NCBI RefSeq assembly: GCF_016518545.1
Contig: NZ_JACVTO010000004.1
Location: forward strand, 124,001 to 188,000
Source of the DNA: Pseudomonas sp. S30
GTDB lineage: Bacteria; Pseudomonadota; Gammaproteobacteria; Pseudomonadales; Pseudomonadaceae
Reading direction: 5' to 3'
Length of the DNA: 64,000 nt
Positions 55,965-64,000 of this stretch are shown piece by piece. Under the pieces are notes generated by a model. The model ran no database searches and was not told the DNA's origin. It was given only the letters and a program-made list of their open reading frames with translations. Position numbers and translations under genes: made by a program. Within the stretch, counting starts at the first letter, position 1; every line of letters begins with the position of its first letter.

Positions 55965-56349
55965 GAACAATCATCCTTGATTCAGTTACGGCACCGTGGC
56001 CCCAGGCAGGGCGGAGCCATTCAAACCGGCAGCTGCGACACCGTCTGTAATGGAAACCGGGGACAAAAATGACACTGTTTCGTCGCTCTGGGCGGGGCGC
56101 ACTCAAGGCGGTAAAACGTATTGAGGGAAGATGGTCAGCGATTTGGCGTCAAAATGCCGATGATGCCGCCATGTTTCACGGTACTGCTCGCTGGGGTAGG
56201 TGATTGATCCGGTAGCGCTGTAGCCGATCTCTTACAGAAGGTTCCGCTAATGACGCTCAATCGACCGCTGTCCGGGTTTCGGGGGCCATACGTCCATGCC
56301 CGTGAGTGCTTGAATCCGCCGAATTCAACGCAGAAGGACCTGTTCACCC
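55965..56349. other. Divergent intergenic region, luxR-like to NRPS
   Basis: A 385-base gap holding the promoters for both divergent genes. I could not find a clear lux-box palindrome or a sigma-54 element. An AGAAGGA ribosome binding site lies about 12 bases before the NRPS ATG. Otherwise nothing recognisable. Confidence 0.5.
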
Positions 56350-59300
56350 ATGCCTGCCGCCGACACCTACCCGCTGACCAGCGCCCAACGCGATATCTGG
56401 TTGGACCAGCTGAGCCGTGGCGATTCGCCGCTCTACACCATAGGCGGGTACGTCGACCTGAACGGAGCGCTGCTGCATGGCGATCTCGAGCGCGCCCTCC
56501 AGGCCCTGCTGGAGGCCCATCCGGTGTTGCGCACCGAGCTGCTGCCTGGTGCCGACGTCGATGGGTTGCCCCTGCAACGCTTCGCTGCGGCAGGCGTTGT
56601 CTCGCTGCCGCTGCTGGATGTGTCCGGCGAAGCGGATCCGCACGCTGCGGCGCAGAGCTGGGTCGAGTCCTATCTGCAGCATACCTACCATTTCGACGGC
56701 AGCCCGCTGACCAGCTTCACCCTGGTCCGCTTGAGTCCCGATCATCACTGGCTGGCCCTGCATGCGCATCACCTGGTGCTGGATGGCTGGGGCTTCGGCC
56801 AGATGATCAAGGCGCTCGGCGACCACTACACCGCGCTGCTCGCAGGCGCTGCGCCCCCGCTAAACGGGCCGGACTACGGCGCATTCATCCACGAGGACCG
56901 GCAGTACCGACATTCGGCGCGCCAGGCCCGCGACCGGGAATACTGGCTGTCGCGCTTCGCCTCTGTGCCGGAGCCACTGCTGGCTGCCCGTCATCACCAT
57001 CGGCGCGCTACCGATCAAGCGCCATCATGCACTTGGGTCCAGGCATTTCCCGAGGTGTTGCACGAGCGGATGAAGGCCCTGGCTCACCGTCATCAGGCCT
57101 CGGCATTTCATGTGCTGTTGGCGGCGCTGCATGTGCTCTTCACCCGCAGCGCGCAACGTGAGGACTGGGTGGTGGGATTGCCGCTGCTCAACCGTGGCGG
57201 CGGACGCTTCAAGACCACGCTCGGCACCTTCGTGCAGGTCAGCGCGGTGCCTCTGGCATTCCCTTCGGCGCAGTCGTTCAGCGAGTTGATCGGTTGCATA
57301 CGCGATACCCTGCGCCGGGATTTTCGCCACCAACGCTTTGCAGCCAGTGAGCTGAATCGGTCGTTGGGACTGCTGGGCGAGGAGCGCCGACAGCTGTTCG
57401 AGGTCTCGGTGTCCTACGAGCAGGACGACCACGATTATCAGTATGGCGCTGCCCGTGCGCATACGATCAAGGTCTCCAACCGTCACGAGTCCACGCCGCT
57501 GGCCATTCATCTGCGCAGCAATCGCCACACCGACAAGGCCTGGCTGCATCTGGTGCACCACCGTGCGTGGTTGTCTGGCGAGGAGGCCGAGGCGCTCGCG
57601 CAGCGGCTGGTCCACGTGCTGGACCAGGGGCTGTCGGCGCCGGACCTGCCTGTGGCGCAATTCGACCTGCTCACGGCGCACGAGCACCAGCGGCTGCGGC
57701 GGTGGAATGCCACGTCGTGCCGCGCTGGCGAGCCGCTGGTGCATCGACGTATCGAGGCGCAGGCGCTTCTGCGCCCTGCGGCGATAGCGGCGCGACAAGG
57801 TGCCGACAGCCTGACCTACGCTCAACTGAACCAGCGCGCCAATAGCCTGGCCTGGCACCTGATCGAGCGGGGTGTGCGGCCCGAGCAGCGGGTGGCCGTG
57901 CTGGCCCAGCGTGGGCTGGACACGCTGGTGGGATTGCTGGCCGTGCTCAAGGCCGGGGCCGCCTACGTGCCGATCGATCCCGCTCACCCGCCGCAACGCC
58001 TGGCCTATCTGCTCGAAGACAGCGCGCCGGTCGCGCTGTTGACCCAGCGTCGGCTGCTCGAACGCCTGGCGCATCAGACCGTGCCAGTGATCGAGTTGGA
58101 TGGCTGCGGGCTGGCCGAGGATCGTCAAGATAACCCGCAGATCGCAGGCCTGGACGCGGCGAGCCTGGTGTATGTGATCTACACCTCGGGCTCGACCGGC
58201 CAGCCCAAGGGCGTGATGATCGAGCACCGCATGCTGGCCAATCTGGTCGACTGGCATTGCCAGACCTTCGAACTCGGTGCAGGCGTTGCCACGTCCAGTC
58301 TGGCCGGGTTCGGTTTCGACGCCATGGCCTGGGAGATCTGGCCGTCATTGTGCGCCGGCGCCATGCTGCACCTGGCACCGGTCGGCGCGCAGGGCGAGGA
58401 CCTCGACGCGTTGCTGCGCTGGTGGCGGGCCCAGCCGTTGCAGGTCAGCTTCCTGCCTACGCCGGTGGCTGAATACGCCTTGAGCCAGCAAGACCATCCC
58501 ACCTTGCGCACCCTGCTGATTGGCGGCGATCGCCTGAAAAACCTCACCGGTGAGCGGCGATTCCAGGTGATCAACAACTATGGGCCTACCGAGGCGACGG
58601 TAGTCGCCAGTTCCGGACGAGTAATGCCCGGCGCGGTGCCGCACATCGGCGGACCGGTGGCGAACGCCCAGTTGCATGTGCTCGACGCGCAACGCCGTCT
58701 GCTGCCGATCGGTGTGCCCGGCGAGCTCTACATCGGTGGCCTAGGTGTCGCCCGTGGCTATCTGGGGCGGGCGCAACTGAGCGCCGAGCGGTTCGTCGAA
58801 GATCCGTTCTTGGGTGTGCCCGGCGCCCGTCTGTACCGCACGGGCGACCTGGTGCGCTGGCGGCCTGACGGAACCCTGGAGTACCTGGGGCGCAACGACG
58901 ACCAGGTGAAGATCCGTGGCGTGCGCGTCGAACTGGGTGAAATAGAAGCCGCGCTGGCCAGCCATGAGCAGGTGCGCGAAGCGGTGGTGCTGCTGCGCGA
59001 TGGGCAACTGCAGGCCTGGTTCATCGGCGCCGCGGTTACGCCCGGCGAGCTGCATGATCACCTGCGCCACAGGCTGCCAGCGGCCCTGATGCCGGTCGGC
59101 TATGAGCGTGTCGAGCGATGGCCGTTGACCGCCAACGGCAAGCTCGACCGTCGCGCCTTGCCTGCCTTGCACGCTGAGGCCTTGGTGCGCGGCGCCCACG
59201 AGCCCCCGCGCGGGGAGGTGGAGGTGCGTCTTGCGGCGCTGTGGAGCGAGCTGCTGGGCGTCGAGAATATCGGCAGGCATGATCACTTCTTCGAACTCGG

Positions 59301-62300
59301 CGGTCACTCGCTGCTGGCGGTGCAACTGGTGGAGCGCATGCGCCAGCAAGGCCTGCGCGCCGACGTGCAGGTACTGTTCGGCCAGCCGACCCTGGCCACC
59401 CTGGCCGCCGCCAGCCAGGGGCCTTTGGCGGCGGTGCCGGAGAACCGGATTGCCGACGGCTGCCAGCACATCACCCCCTCGCTGCTGAGCCTGACCGACC
59501 TGGAGCAGGCGCAGATCGACCGCATCGTCGGCCAGGTGCCGGGGGGCGCGGCCAACGTCCAGGAAATCTACCCCCTGGCACCGCTGCAACAGGGTCTGCT
59601 CTATCACCACCTGCGTGATGGCGAAGACCCTTATCAGCAGCAGGCGCTGTTCGCCTTCGTCGACCGCGCGGCGTTCGAGGCCTTCGCCGTGGCCTTGCAG
59701 CGGGTGATCGAGCGTCATGACATCCTGCGTACCAGCCTGGCCTGGGAGGGGCTTGAGCGACCGCAGCAGGTGGTGCGGCGCGTAGCTCGCTTGCCGGTCG
59801 AAATTCTCGACGGTACCGCCGTGGACACAGCCGCCCGGTTGACCGCCGCATCGGCTCGGCTGGACCTGCGCCAGGCTCCGCTGATGGCTTTGGTGGCCGC
59901 ACAGGACACAGGCCAAGGCCGCTGGATGGGGCTGCTGCGCTTCCATCACCTGGTGAACGACGCCGTCTCGGTGCACTGCCTGCTGGGCGAACTGCGGGCG
60001 TTGATGAGCGATGCGGCGCCCGCCTTGCCGCCGCCCGTACCCTATCGTCGGTACGTGGCATTGAGTACCAGTGAAGGCCGGCAGGCGCAGCACGAGGCCT
60101 TCCTGCGTGAATGGCTGGCAGGGGTCGAGGCGCCGCCGTCCTTGCCTGGCATGGCCTCGTTCGAGTGTGAAGGGCAGGTGCTGGAGCGTCTCGACCAGCC
60201 GGTCTCGGCCGACCTGAACGACGCCCTGCGCCGACTTGCCCGGCGCTACGACGTGGGCCTGCCGAGCCTGGTCCATCTGGCCTGGGCCCAGGTGCTCGGC
60301 GCCCTGGGGGGGCAAGACGACGTGGTGATCGGCACCGTGCTGCTGGGGCGGATGATGGCGGGCGAAGGCGCCGACCGCGCGCTGGGAATGTTCGTCAACA
60401 GCCTGCCCCTGCGTTTGCGAGTGAGCGGTCGCCCCGTGGTGCAGGCGCTGAAGGACACCCAAGCGGGCCTCGCCGCGTTGCTCGAGCACGAAGATGCACC
60501 CTTGCTACTGGCCCAACGTTGCAGTGGATTGCCTGTCGGGGTGCCGTTGTTCAACAGTCTGATCAACTTCCGCCATGACCTTAGCGACGCGCAGTCGACG
60601 CTGCCGGGTACTCGCCTGCTTGAAGCGAGCGAAGTGCAGAGCCACGCCCTGGTGCTGTCGGTCGATGACCGGGGCGATGCCTTGCAGCTCAGCGTTCGCG
60701 CGCCCGAGACGCTGGGGGCTGCGCGAATGCTGGGGTTCATGCAGCGCGCCTTGCATGCCTTGGTCGACGCCCTGGAGGCGGGCGGCTCGCAGCCGATCGA
60801 GCGCCTGTGCTGCGTGCCGCAGGAGGAGCTGCAGCACCTGCTGGTGAGCTGCAACGACACGGCCGAGCAGCATCCGCTACTCGGCCAGACATTGCCCGCG
60901 CTGTTCGAGGCCCAGGTGCGACGCACGCCTGCCGCCATCGCGCTGCAGGCCGAGGAGGGCATCCTCAGCTACCGCGAGCTCGATGAGCGAGCCAATCGGC
61001 TGGCCCATCACCTGATAGCGCTGGGCGTGCGACCCGATACCCGGGTAGGCGTATGCCTGGAGCGTGGGCTGTCGCTGCTGGTGGGGCTGTTGGGCTGTCT
61101 CAAGGCCGGCGCGGCTTACGTGCCGCTGGATCCCGAGTACCCGGATGAGCGCTTGCGCTACCTGGTGCAGGACTGCCAGCCCGTGGCGCTGGTGGTCCAG
61201 GACGTTACCCGAGGGCTGTTCGACGCGCAGCCAGTCGCGCAGGTCAACCTCGACCAGCCCGCCTGGCAGCAATGCTCCAGCCGTGCTCCGCAGGTTGACC
61301 TGACGCCGTCGAACCTGGCCTACGTGATGTACACCTCGGGCTCGACCGGCACGCCCAAGGGGGTCATGGTCGAGCACCGGGGGTTGGGCAACCTGATGCA
61401 CTGGAGTTCCACGCTGTGTCCGCCCCAGCCCGGTGATGCCCTGCTGCAACGGGCGCCGTTCAGCTTCGACGGCTCGGTCTGGGAGCTGTTCTGGCCACTG
61501 TGTGCCGGGCTGCGACTGGTACTGCCGCGGCCCGATGGGCACCGCGATCCGGAGTACCTGGTCCGGTTGATCCAGGCTCGGGGTGTGACCACGGTCAAGT
61601 TCGTTCCAGCGCTGCTGCACGCCTTCCTCGAGCAACCGGATGTCGAGGGCTGCGACAGTCTGCGGGACATCCTCTGCGGCGGCGGCGAGCTGACCCTGGC
61701 GCTCGTTGCCCGGCTGCGCGAACGCCTGCCGCGGGTACGGCTGCACAACGTCTACGGCCCCACCGAGGCGACGGTGGACAGCACGGTCTGGACCCTGGAA
61801 CCCGATCAAACGCTGCCTGCCACGCCGCCACCGATTGGCCGAGCCATTGCCAATACACGGTTGTATGTGCTCGATCCCCATGGTCGGCCCGTGCCCAGAG
61901 GCGTGACGGGCGAGCTGGTGATAGGCGGGATCGGCGTAGCCAGGGGCTATTTCGGGCTGCCTGAGCTCCAGGCCGAGCGCTTCGTGGACAGCCCCTTCGT
62001 CGAGTCGGATCGGCTGTACCGCACCGGTGATCTGGTGCGATGGCGTGACGACGGCGAACTGGAGTTCATTGGCCGCAACGATTTTCAGGTCAAGTTGCGC
62101 GGCCTGCGGGTGGAACTGGGTGAGATCGAAGTACTGCTGGCCGACCATCCGGCACTCGGCCAGAGCGTGGTGGGGGTTCACGACGAGCGCCTGGTGGCGT
62201 ATTTCACTTGCCGGCACGCAGGACCCGCGCCGAGTGCCCAGGCGCTGCGCAACCATCTGCTGGCACGGCTGCCTGCGTACATGGTGCCGTCGGCATTCGT

Positions 62301-62682
62301 CGCCCTGGCCGAGATGCCGCTGAGCCCCAATGGCAAGATCGATCGCAAGGCCTTGCCCGAACCGGACCCGCAGGCCTTGATCGGTCGCAGCTACGAAGCG
62401 CCTCGCGGCGAACTGGAGCAGACCCTGGCGCAGATCTGGAGCGAGGTGCTCAAGGTCGAGCAAGTGGGGCGCGACGACAACTTCTTCGAGCTCGGCGGCC
62501 ATTCGCTGCTGGCGGTGAACCTGGTGTCGCGCATGCGTCAGGCAGGTTTGCAGGCCGATGCCCGGATGCTGTTCCGCGAGCCGACCTTGTCCGGTCTGGC
62601 GGCCAGCACCGGTCAGGCGCAGGCCGCCGTGCAGATCGCGGCGACCACCATTCCAGGGCTTAAGGCGCGGCGCAGGCTCTGA
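56350..62682 (+). CDS. Two-module nonribosomal peptide synthetase (C-A-T-C-A-T), no thioesterase
   Basis: A 2110-residue NRPS. C1 (about 1-440, HHLVLDG near 139) is N-terminal and resembles lipo-initiating starter C domains (AQRDIWLDQLSRGDSPLYTIGGY). A1 (about 460-950; YTSGSTGQPKG near 611) has pocket residues D-A-W-F-L-G-N-V-V-K, a known leucine code. T1 has LGGHSL near 984. C2 (1055-1490; HHLVNDA near 1198) begins with VPGGAANVQEIYPLAPLQQG, typical of dual condensation/epimerisation domains, so D-Leu is expected. A2 (YTSGSTGTPKG near 1660) has D-G-W-K-L-G-V-V-D-K, which I cannot assign. T2 has LGGHSL near 2048; only 60 residues follow, with no TE or reductase. A short acyl-dipeptide product is likely. 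Confidence 0.95.
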   Translation: MPAADTYPLTSAQRDIWLDQLSRGDSPLYTIGGYVDLNGALLHGDLERALQALLEAHPVLRTELLPGADVDGLPLQRFAAAGVVSLPLLDVSGEADPHAAAQSWVESYLQHTYHFDGSPLTSFTLVRLSPDHHWLALHAHHLVLDGWGFGQMIKALGDHYTALLAGAAPPLNGPDYGAFIHEDRQYRHSARQARDREYWLSRFASVPEPLLAARHHHRRATDQAPSCTWVQAFPEVLHERMKALAHRHQASAFHVLLAALHVLFTRSAQREDWVVGLPLLNRGGGRFKTTLGTFVQVSAVPLAFPSAQSFSELIGCIRDTLRRDFRHQRFAASELNRSLGLLGEERRQLFEVSVSYEQDDHDYQYGAARAHTIKVSNRHESTPLAIHLRSNRHTDKAWLHLVHHRAWLSGEEAEALAQRLVHVLDQGLSAPDLPVAQFDLLTAHEHQRLRRWNATSCRAGEPLVHRRIEAQALLRPAAIAARQGADSLTYAQLNQRANSLAWHLIERGVRPEQRVAVLAQRGLDTLVGLLAVLKAGAAYVPIDPAHPPQRLAYLLEDSAPVALLTQRRLLERLAHQTVPVIELDGCGLAEDRQDNPQIAGLDAASLVYVIYTSGSTGQPKGVMIEHRMLANLVDWHCQTFELGAGVATSSLAGFGFDAMAWEIWPSLCAGAMLHLAPVGAQGEDLDALLRWWRAQPLQVSFLPTPVAEYALSQQDHPTLRTLLIGGDRLKNLTGERRFQVINNYGPTEATVVASSGRVMPGAVPHIGGPVANAQLHVLDAQRRLLPIGVPGELYIGGLGVARGYLGRAQLSAERFVEDPFLGVPGARLYRTGDLVRWRPDGTLEYLGRNDDQVKIRGVRVELGEIEAALASHEQVREAVVLLRDGQLQAWFIGAAVTPGELHDHLRHRLPAALMPVGYERVERWPLTANGKLDRRALPALHAEALVRGAHEPPRGEVEVRLAALWSELLGVENIGRHDHFFELGGHSLLAVQLVERMRQQGLRADVQVLFGQPTLATLAAASQGPLAAVPENRIADGCQHITPSLLSLTDLEQAQIDRIVGQVPGGAANVQEIYPLAPLQQGLLYHHLRDGEDPYQQQALFAFVDRAAFEAFAVALQRVIERHDILRTSLAWEGLERPQQVVRRVARLPVEILDGTAVDTAARLTAASARLDLRQAPLMALVAAQDTGQGRWMGLLRFHHLVNDAVSVHCLLGELRALMSDAAPALPPPVPYRRYVALSTSEGRQAQHEAFLREWLAGVEAPPSLPGMASFECEGQVLERLDQPVSADLNDALRRLARRYDVGLPSLVHLAWAQVLGALGGQDDVVIGTVLLGRMMAGEGADRALGMFVNSLPLRLRVSGRPVVQALKDTQAGLAALLEHEDAPLLLAQRCSGLPVGVPLFNSLINFRHDLSDAQSTLPGTRLLEASEVQSHALVLSVDDRGDALQLSVRAPETLGAARMLGFMQRALHALVDALEAGGSQPIERLCCVPQEELQHLLVSCNDTAEQHPLLGQTLPALFEAQVRRTPAAIALQAEEGILSYRELDERANRLAHHLIALGVRPDTRVGVCLERGLSLLVGLLGCLKAGAAYVPLDPEYPDERLRYLVQDCQPVALVVQDVTRGLFDAQPVAQVNLDQPAWQQCSSRAPQVDLTPSNLAYVMYTSGSTGTPKGVMVEHRGLGNLMHWSSTLCPPQPGDALLQRAPFSFDGSVWELFWPLCAGLRLVLPRPDGHRDPEYLVRLIQARGVTTVKFVPALLHAFLEQPDVEGCDSLRDILCGGGELTLALVARLRERLPRVRLHNVYGPTEATVDSTVWTLEPDQTLPATPPPIGRAIANTRLYVLDPHGRPVPRGVTGELVIGGIGVARGYFGLPELQAERFVDSPFVESDRLYRTGDLVRWRDDGELEFIGRNDFQVKLRGLRVELGEIEVLLADHPALGQSVVGVHDERLVAYFTCRHAGPAPSAQALRNHLLARLPAYMVPSAFVALAEMPLSPNGKIDRKALPEPDPQALIGRSYEAPRGELEQTLAQIWSEVLKVEQVGRDDNFFELGGHSLLAVNLVSRMRQAGLQADARMLFREPTLSGLAASTGQAQAAVQIAATTIPGLKARRRL

Positions 62683-62688
62683 CGTTCG

Positions 62689-62709
62689 GGCCGGCAGACT
62701 GTGCCGGCC
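62689..62709 (+). terminator. Hairpin after the NRPS gene
   Basis: GGCCGGCA-GACTG-TGCCGGCC, a perfect 8-bp stem just past the NRPS stop, followed by TCTTCGC rather than a T-run. It probably gives partial termination, so the LysE gene downstream may be only partly co-expressed. Confidence 0.55.
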
Positions 62710-62783
62710 TCTTCGCAGCTGACTGTGCTTGACCGGGGCGGGGCTGGGGGCGAGGCTGTGCAGCGTCGCCACGGAGAACTCCC

Positions 62784-63410
62784 ATGGACCTGTCGAGCCT
62801 GTTGCTGTTCATCCCCGCCTGCTTCGCCCTGAACATGGCCCCTGGACCGAACAATCTGCTGTCATTGCACAATGCCAGTCGCTACGGCTTGTTGACGGCG
62901 TGTCTGGCCGGTGGCGGCCGGCTGCTGGCCTTCGCCGTGATGATCGGACTGGCGGCGATGGGCCTGTCGGCGGTACTGCACACCAGCGAGTACGTGTTCG
63001 TGGGCATCAAGCTGGCCGGCGCGGGCTACCTGTTCTACATCGCCTGGCAGCTCTGGCACGCGCCCGTGGCGCAGGCAGCGGTGGTCGATGGTCAAAATGG
63101 CAGCCTGTGGCGGCTGGCGCGGCAGGAATTCTGGGTCGCGGCCGGTAATCCGAAGGCCATCCTGCTGTTCACCGCCTTCCTGCCGCAGTTCGTGTCCGTC
63201 AACAGTGCGGTGCCGTTCAGTGAGCAGTTCCTGCGGCTGGGGCTGTGGTTCCTGGTGCTGGAGTGGCTGGCCATCGCGCTGTATGCCGGGCTTGGGGTGT
63301 ACCTGCAACGCTGGTTCACCCGTCCGCGGGCGCGGCGACTGTTCAATCGGCTCAGCGGCGCATTGCTGGGCTGTGCCGGGCTTGGCTTGCTGGTCGCAAG
63401 GCCGCGTTAG
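62784..63410 (+). CDS. LysE-family amino-acid/metabolite exporter
   Basis: A 208-residue membrane protein of the LysE/RhtB family. It begins with LLLFIPACFALNMAPGPNNLLSLHNASRYG, the family signature, and has about six spans and the conserved GNPKAILLFTAFLPQFV in the middle. GGAGAA precedes the ATG. Family members export amino acids and small related compounds. It lies 101 bases after the NRPS gene in the same direction, so it could export the NRPS product, but LysE genes are common and this is weak evidence. Confidence 0.92.
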   Translation: MDLSSLLLFIPACFALNMAPGPNNLLSLHNASRYGLLTACLAGGGRLLAFAVMIGLAAMGLSAVLHTSEYVFVGIKLAGAGYLFYIAWQLWHAPVAQAAVVDGQNGSLWRLARQEFWVAAGNPKAILLFTAFLPQFVSVNSAVPFSEQFLRLGLWFLVLEWLAIALYAGLGVYLQRWFTRPRARRLFNRLSGALLGCAGLGLLVARPR

Positions 63411-63427
63411 CACCGGGGGCGATGCCT

Positions 63428-63703
63428 CTAGTCGCGGTAGAACACCTGCACCAGGTGATAGCCGAACTTGCTCTTGATCGGGCCGTGCACCACCCGTAAC
63501 GGCTTCTTGAAGATCACCTGGTCGATGGCACCCACCATCTGGCCAGGGCGCACCTCGCCCAGGTCGCCGCCCCGTTTGCCCGAGGGGCAGGTGGAGAACT
63601 TCTTCGCCAAAACGTCGAAGGCCTCGCCTTTGGCCAGACGCTGCTTCAGCTCCTCGGCCTGCTCGGCGGTCTTGACCAGGATATGGCGGGCTTGGGCTTT
63701 CAT
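63428..63703 (-). CDS. ppiC: Parvulin-type peptidyl-prolyl isomerase
   Basis: A 91-residue single-domain parvulin with family length. The ATG at 63703 gives MKAQARHILVKTAEQAEELKQRL. Conserved residues are the N-terminal His in ARHIL, FSTCPSGKRGGDLGEVRPGQMV with the active-site Cys, VIFKKPLRVVHGPIKSKFGYHLVQV with the C-terminal His. Cytoplasmic; it helps protein folding by isomerising Xaa-Pro bonds. Stand-alone and probably core. Confidence 0.95.
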   Translation of the reverse strand: MKAQARHILVKTAEQAEELKQRLAKGEAFDVLAKKFSTCPSGKRGGDLGEVRPGQMVGAIDQVIFKKPLRVVHGPIKSKFGYHLVQVFYRD

Positions 63704-63780
63704 CTGACACCTGTGCTTGCAGCGGAAAAGGGCGCCATTATGCCTCAACGGCGCATGGCGCAAGGAAAAACCAGCCGCTG

Positions 63781-64000
63781 TCACTGCGCCAGCCAACCGC
63801 CATCCATGTTCCAGGCCGCACCGCGCACCTGGCTGCCAGCCTCACTGCACAGGAACAGCACCAACTCACCCAGGTGCTGCGGCGCGACGAAGCTCAGCGA
63901 GGGTTGCTTCTCGGCCAGGAGCGCGTGCTCGGCCTGGCGTAGATCGCCGCCCTGCGCGCGTGCTTGAATCTGCTGCTGGACCAGTGGCGTCAGCACGAAG
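63781..64000 (-). CDS. hbdH: 3-hydroxybutyrate dehydrogenase (SDR), C-terminal part only
   Basis: The 3' end of a short-chain dehydrogenase gene that continues beyond the right edge. The visible 73 or so residues contain VLTPLVQQQIQARAQ, LLAEKQPSLSFVAPQHLGELVLFLCSEAGSQVRGAAWNMDGGWLAQ, which match the C terminus of D-3-hydroxybutyrate dehydrogenases; the MDGGW end is characteristic. The enzyme oxidises 3-hydroxybutyrate to acetoacetate. Its catalytic Ser-Tyr-Lys lies outside the window. Confidence 0.85.
   Translation of the reverse strand, partial: FVLTPLVQQQIQARAQGGDLRQAEHALLAEKQPSLSFVAPQHLGELVLFLCSEAGSQVRGAAWNMDGGWLAQ

Overview
The window looks like chromosome of a Pseudomonas, most likely from the P. 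putida group. GC is high almost throughout, genes are tightly packed with many 4-base ATGA overlaps, and several loci have the P. putida arrangement: a LacI-type gluconate regulator divergent from gntK and gntP, a BvgS/EvgS-like hybrid kinase with its LuxR-type partner, and a B12-riboswitch operon cbtB-cbtA-cobE-cobM. The species call is inference. I see no rRNA, tRNA, CRISPR array or intact insertion sequence.

Region 1 (about 0.1-20.5 kb) is one coherent accessory cluster. A leftward seven-gene operon encodes a TonB-dependent receptor, an NtaA/DszA-type flavin monooxygenase, an exported SurE-like phosphatase and four luciferase-like flavin oxidoreductases. Beside it lie a P1-family peptidase, a StaR/TTC38-like TPR protein and a rightward operon with a complete peptide-type ABC importer, a second NtaA-like monooxygenase and an alpha/beta hydrolase. 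All four transcription units start at sequences fitting the sigma-54 consensus TGGCAC-N5-TTGC, and the cluster ends with a sigma-54 activator that has no sensor domain, like SfnR. The whole resembles a nutrient-scavenging regulon (sulfur or nitrogen from organic compounds); the substrate is unknown.

Region 2 (20.5-27.5 kb) is a probable inserted island. It holds an AT-rich membrane-anchored protein of unknown function, an 11-G tract, a PrlF/YhaV toxin-antitoxin pair and a complete His-Xaa-Ser (HXS) system: hxsD, two radical SAM maturases hxsB and hxsC, and the exported His-Xaa-Ser repeat protein hxsA. The 3' end of the LysR gene at 27465 is found again as an imperfect direct repeat at about 22250-22320, so these copies bracket the TA and HXS genes. 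An attachment-site-like relic lies just inside the right copy.

Region 3 (27.5-44.4 kb) is mostly core: LysR with a divergent MDR oxidoreductase, a DNA-repair group (unknown protein, FAN1-type VRR-NUC nuclease, XPD-like helicase with an N-terminal nuclease domain), pgm, pirin, a UvrD-like helicase, and the gluconate genes with three GntR operator-like palindromes.

Region 4 (44.4-55 kb) holds the hybrid kinase and response regulator, the cobalamin/cobalt operon behind its riboswitch, two lipoproteins (one an alpha/beta hydrolase), a YdjM-like membrane protein overlapping a TraX-like protein, and a small acidic protein.

Region 5 (55-64 kb) holds a LuxR-type regulator divergent from a stand-alone two-module nonribosomal peptide synthetase (C-A-T-C-A-T, no thioesterase; first A domain predicted for leucine), a LysE exporter, a parvulin PpiC, and the 3' end of a 3-hydroxybutyrate dehydrogenase gene that runs off the right edge.
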